Shown piece by piece: positions 5,971-7,739 of a stretch of 7,739 nucleotides of DNA (its first letter is position 1; every line of letters begins with the position of its first letter). This DNA comes from an uncultured bacterium (GTDB taxonomy: Bacteria > Bacillota > Clostridia > Oscillospirales > Ruminococcaceae). The stretch spans positions 1-7,739 of the forward strand of contig CAJMQZ010000097.1 of assembly GCA_905215595.1 (NCBI GenBank), read 5' to 3'. Both the position numbers and the translations under genes were made by a program. Below the pieces are notes generated by a model. The model worked only from the letters and a program-made list of their open reading frames with translations, had not been told where the DNA came from and ran no database searches.

Positions 5971-6888
5971 ATGAAAATCATTGTCACAGGCTGCAAGGGA
6001 CAGCTGGGCACAGAGCTGCTCAAGCAGCTGCAGGAAGGCCGCAGCGAGCTGGGTCCCATCCCCGAAAAGCTGCTCAACGCTACGGTGATCCCGGTGGATC
6101 TGCCGGAGCTGGATATCTCCAATTACAGGATGGTGGATGAGTTCGTGCGGCGCAACCGCCCGGATATCATCATCAACTGCGCCGCCTACACCAACGTGGA
6201 CGGGTGCGAGGTGCACCACGACGATGCCTTTAAGGCAAACGCCCTTGGCCCCCGCAATCTGGCACAGGCTGCCGAAAAGACCGGCGCACGGCTGGTGCAC
6301 GTTTCCACCGACTATGTGTTCTCCGGCCGGGAGAACGGCGGCATCCCGCAGGATGAAGCCACCCTGCCCGGGCCCATCAGCGCCTACGGCTCTACCAAGC
6401 TCATGGGCGAAAAGTATGTGGAGCGGTTCTGCCACCGCCACTTTATCGTGCGCACCGCGTGGCTGTACAGCTACTACGGCAAAAACTTCGTCAAAACCAT
6501 CGTGAACGCGGGCAAAAAGTTCGGCAAGCTGGAAGTGGTCAACGACCAGTGCGGCAACCCCACCAACGCTGCCGACCTCGCCCACGAGATCTTGCAGCTG
6601 TGCGTGACCCACGAGTACGGCCTGTACCACTGCACCGGCGAGGGCATCTGCTCCTGGTACGATTTTGCTGCCGAGATCATCCGCCTTTCCGGTGTGGACG
6701 CTACCGTTGCCCCCTGCACCAGCGAGGAGTACAAGGCAAAGCACCCGGACAGCGCCGACCGCCCCAAGTGGAGCGCGCTGGACAACCGGATGCTGCGCTG
6801 CACCGTGGGCAACGATGTCCGCGACTGGAAGGACGCTCTGGCCTGCTTCTTCGCCCACTGGGACGGCGAAAACGGCATGAAGGGCTGA
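5971..6888 (+). CDS. rfbD: dTDP-4-dehydrorhamnose reductase
   Basis: RfbD/RmlD reduces dTDP-4-dehydro-L-rhamnose with NAD(P)H to dTDP-L-rhamnose, the last step of the pathway. It is an extended short-chain dehydrogenase with the Rossmann motif TGCKGQLG at residues 6-13, NCAAYTNVD (69-77), and VSTDYVFSG (111-119). The catalytic pair is Tyr139 and Lys143 in YGSTK. RTAWLYSYYGKNFV (161-174) and NPTNAADLA (196-204) are typical of RmlD. The length of 305 residues is slightly above the usual 280-300, with a short insertion around residues 22-36 (GRSELGPIPEK) between the first helix and second strand. A purine-rich site (AAGGAAAGG, 5953-5961) lies 9 nt before the ATG. It is co-transcribed with rfbA. 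Confidence 0.96.
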   Translation: MKIIVTGCKGQLGTELLKQLQEGRSELGPIPEKLLNATVIPVDLPELDISNYRMVDEFVRRNRPDIIINCAAYTNVDGCEVHHDDAFKANALGPRNLAQAAEKTGARLVHVSTDYVFSGRENGGIPQDEATLPGPISAYGSTKLMGEKYVERFCHRHFIVRTAWLYSYYGKNFVKTIVNAGKKFGKLEVVNDQCGNPTNAADLAHEILQLCVTHEYGLYHCTGEGICSWYDFAAEIIRLSGVDATVAPCTSEEYKAKHPDSADRPKWSALDNRMLRCTVGNDVRDWKDALACFFAHWDGENGMKG

Positions 6889-6932
6889 GAAAAAACTGAA
6901 AATACCCCCTGCGGAAGAACTGAGGATGTATC

Positions 6933-7403
6933 ATGTTTGATGCGATTTTTGGCAGATCTGTCAAGATATTAAAGATCCTTGCAAAGGTGCAGTGTGTGCT
7001 GGCCTTTGTGCTTGCAGCCATGCTGTGCGGCGCGGTCCATGAAATGCTGAAGCCCATCAACCAGTTTTCAGCCATCGTGCTGGGGCTGGTGGTCGCCGCG
7101 GTGTTCTGGGTGCTGCAAATGTTCCTTGCATGGGCGCTGTACGCCTTTGCGGAGCTGGTGGAGTACACCAAAGAGACTCACAAGGAACTCAGCAACATGA
7201 GCGCGGGTCTGGCACGGTACACCCAAGCCACCTACGAGGAGCTTCACAGCATGAACAAAGGGCTGGAAGCATACACCAACGCCATGGGCAAGACCATGAA
7301 CAGCATGAACAAGAACCTCTACCTTGTGGCAAAGCACTGCTGCGCCGAGGAGCAACGCGCCCGCGCCGCAGCCCGCCCGCAGTCCGGGAACAACAACAAA
7401 TAA
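6933..7403 (+). CDS. Unrecognised two-helix membrane protein with an 18-residue repeat tail
   Basis: This 156-residue protein was not recognised. After a short basic start it has two hydrophobic segments, about 18-36 and 47-73, with a short connecting stretch containing Pro41, consistent with a membrane hairpin. Residues 68-139 contain four 18-residue units with Leu at 75, 93, 111 and 129, and a Tyr-Thr pair at 78-79, 96-97 and 114-115. This predicts a long amphipathic helix or coiled coil projecting from the membrane. The end (140-156) is Arg/Ala-rich and then polar (SGNNNK). The ATG is preceded by GAGG (6922-6925), 7 nt upstream. It lies 44 nt after rfbD and 20 nt before rfbB, so it is almost certainly in the rfb operon. 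It could be a scaffold or regulator for polysaccharide assembly at the membrane, but that is only inference from position. Confidence 0.82.
   Translation: MFDAIFGRSVKILKILAKVQCVLAFVLAAMLCGAVHEMLKPINQFSAIVLGLVVAAVFWVLQMFLAWALYAFAELVEYTKETHKELSNMSAGLARYTQATYEELHSMNKGLEAYTNAMGKTMNSMNKNLYLVAKHCCAEEQRARAAARPQSGNNNK
7134..7349 (+). repeat. Four tandem 18-residue (54-bp) units in the membrane protein
   Basis: The units cover residues 68-85, 86-103, 104-121 and 122-139. Units 2 and 3 share the pattern LxxMxxGLxxYT. Unit 1 keeps L, Y and T at the matching places (LVEYT), and unit 4 keeps MNSMNKNL but loses the YT pair. Similarity is clear at protein level and weak at DNA level, so the duplication is old or the periodicity reflects selection. 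Eighteen residues make almost exactly five alpha-helical turns, so conserved positions fall on one face. Confidence 0.65.
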
Positions 7404-7423
7404 ATAAAGAGGGATACTGACCT

Positions 7424-7739
7424 ATGAAAACCTATCTGATCACCGGCTGTGCCGGTTTTATCGGTTCCAACTTTGTGCACTATATGCTCAAAAAATACCC
7501 GGAGATCCTGCTGGTCAATCTGGATAAGCTGACCTACGCGGGCAATCTGGAAAACCTGAAGGACGTGGAGGGCGACCCCCGCCATGTGTTCGTGCAGGGC
7601 GACATCTGCGACAAGGAGCTGGTGGAGAGCTTGTTTGCAAAGTACGATTTCGACTACGTCATCAACTTTGCCGCCGAGAGCCATGTGGACCGCTCCATCA
7701 AGAACCCCGAGATCTTTGTGCAGAGCAACGTGATGGGCA
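7424..7739 (+). CDS. rfbB: dTDP-glucose 4,6-dehydratase, N-terminal part (runs off the window)
   Basis: RfbB/RmlB converts dTDP-glucose to dTDP-4-dehydro-6-deoxyglucose, the second step of the pathway, using bound NAD. Only the first 105 codons are present, against roughly 320-350 residues for the family, and the frame is open at the window edge. The Rossmann motif TGCAGFIGSNF is at residues 7-17. NLDKLTYAGNLENL (32-45) is diagnostic for dTDP-glucose dehydratases, GDICD (59-63) contacts the adenine side, and NFAAESHVDRSI (81-92) is the next family block. The catalytic YxxxK lies beyond the window. The ATG is preceded by AGAGGGA (7408-7414), 9 nt upstream. It follows the membrane-protein gene after 20 nt in the same operon. 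Confidence 0.95.
   Translation, partial: MKTYLITGCAGFIGSNFVHYMLKKYPEILLVNLDKLTYAGNLENLKDVEGDPRHVFVQGDICDKELVESLFAKYDFDYVINFAAESHVDRSIKNPEIFVQSNVMG

Noticed and set aside
4923..6122. Open frame of 399 codons on the minus strand
   Set aside because: It is the shadow of rfbA and the start of rfbD, both of which are firmly identified on the plus strand.
5836..6858. Open frame of 340 codons on the minus strand
   Set aside because: It is the shadow of rfbD, with biased composition and no motifs.
1..7739. CRISPR array, tRNA or rRNA gene, insertion sequence or phage gene
   Set aside because: No regularly spaced short repeats, cloverleaf-like segments, transposase or integrase motifs were seen on either strand. 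The 65-bp repeats occur twice with a long unequal interval, unlike a CRISPR array.

Overview
The window looks like a chromosomal segment from a GC-rich gut clostridial Firmicute. The base composition (well above 50% GC by eye), strong AAGGAGG-type ribosome binding sites, a clostridial SpoIID-like protein and dTDP-rhamnose genes suggest the Oscillospiraceae/Ruminococcaceae, with Faecalibacterium or a close relative as best guess. The genus is an inference from style, not from a marker gene. All supported genes are on the + strand.

Positions 1-440 hold no convincing gene. They contain two imperfect 65-bp direct repeats (1-65 and 187-251) and, nearer the first gene, a promoter-like pair (364-392). 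A secreted SpoIID/LytB-type peptidoglycan hydrolase follows, most likely starting at a TTG (441-1487). An extended -10 promoter (1519-1547) then leads into a two-gene glycosyltransferase operon. Its first gene encodes a large protein with an N-terminal region of uncertain nature, a coiled coil and two GT2 domains (1616-4030). Its second encodes a single-domain GT2 enzyme resembling rhamnosyltransferases (4036-4827). A perfect 17-bp stem (4857-4893) probably ends this unit.

A second operon begins after a promoter-like pair (4906-4934) and a leader of about 120 nt with several possible hairpins. It encodes RfbA/RmlA (5061-5948), RfbD/RmlD (5971-6888), an unrecognised two-helix membrane protein with an 18-residue repeat (6933-7403), and the first 105 codons of RfbB/RmlB (7424 to the window edge). 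RfbA, RfbB and RfbD supply three of the four steps from glucose-1-phosphate to dTDP-L-rhamnose. The epimerase RfbC is not in the window.

Read together, the locus makes dTDP-L-rhamnose and carries glycosyltransferases that may use it to build a rhamnose-containing wall or capsular polysaccharide. The SpoIID-like enzyme would act on peptidoglycan outside the membrane. I see no clearly new system. The least explained items are the repeat-bearing membrane protein inside the rhamnose operon, the unassigned N-terminal region of the large glycosyltransferase, and the intergenic repeat pair.
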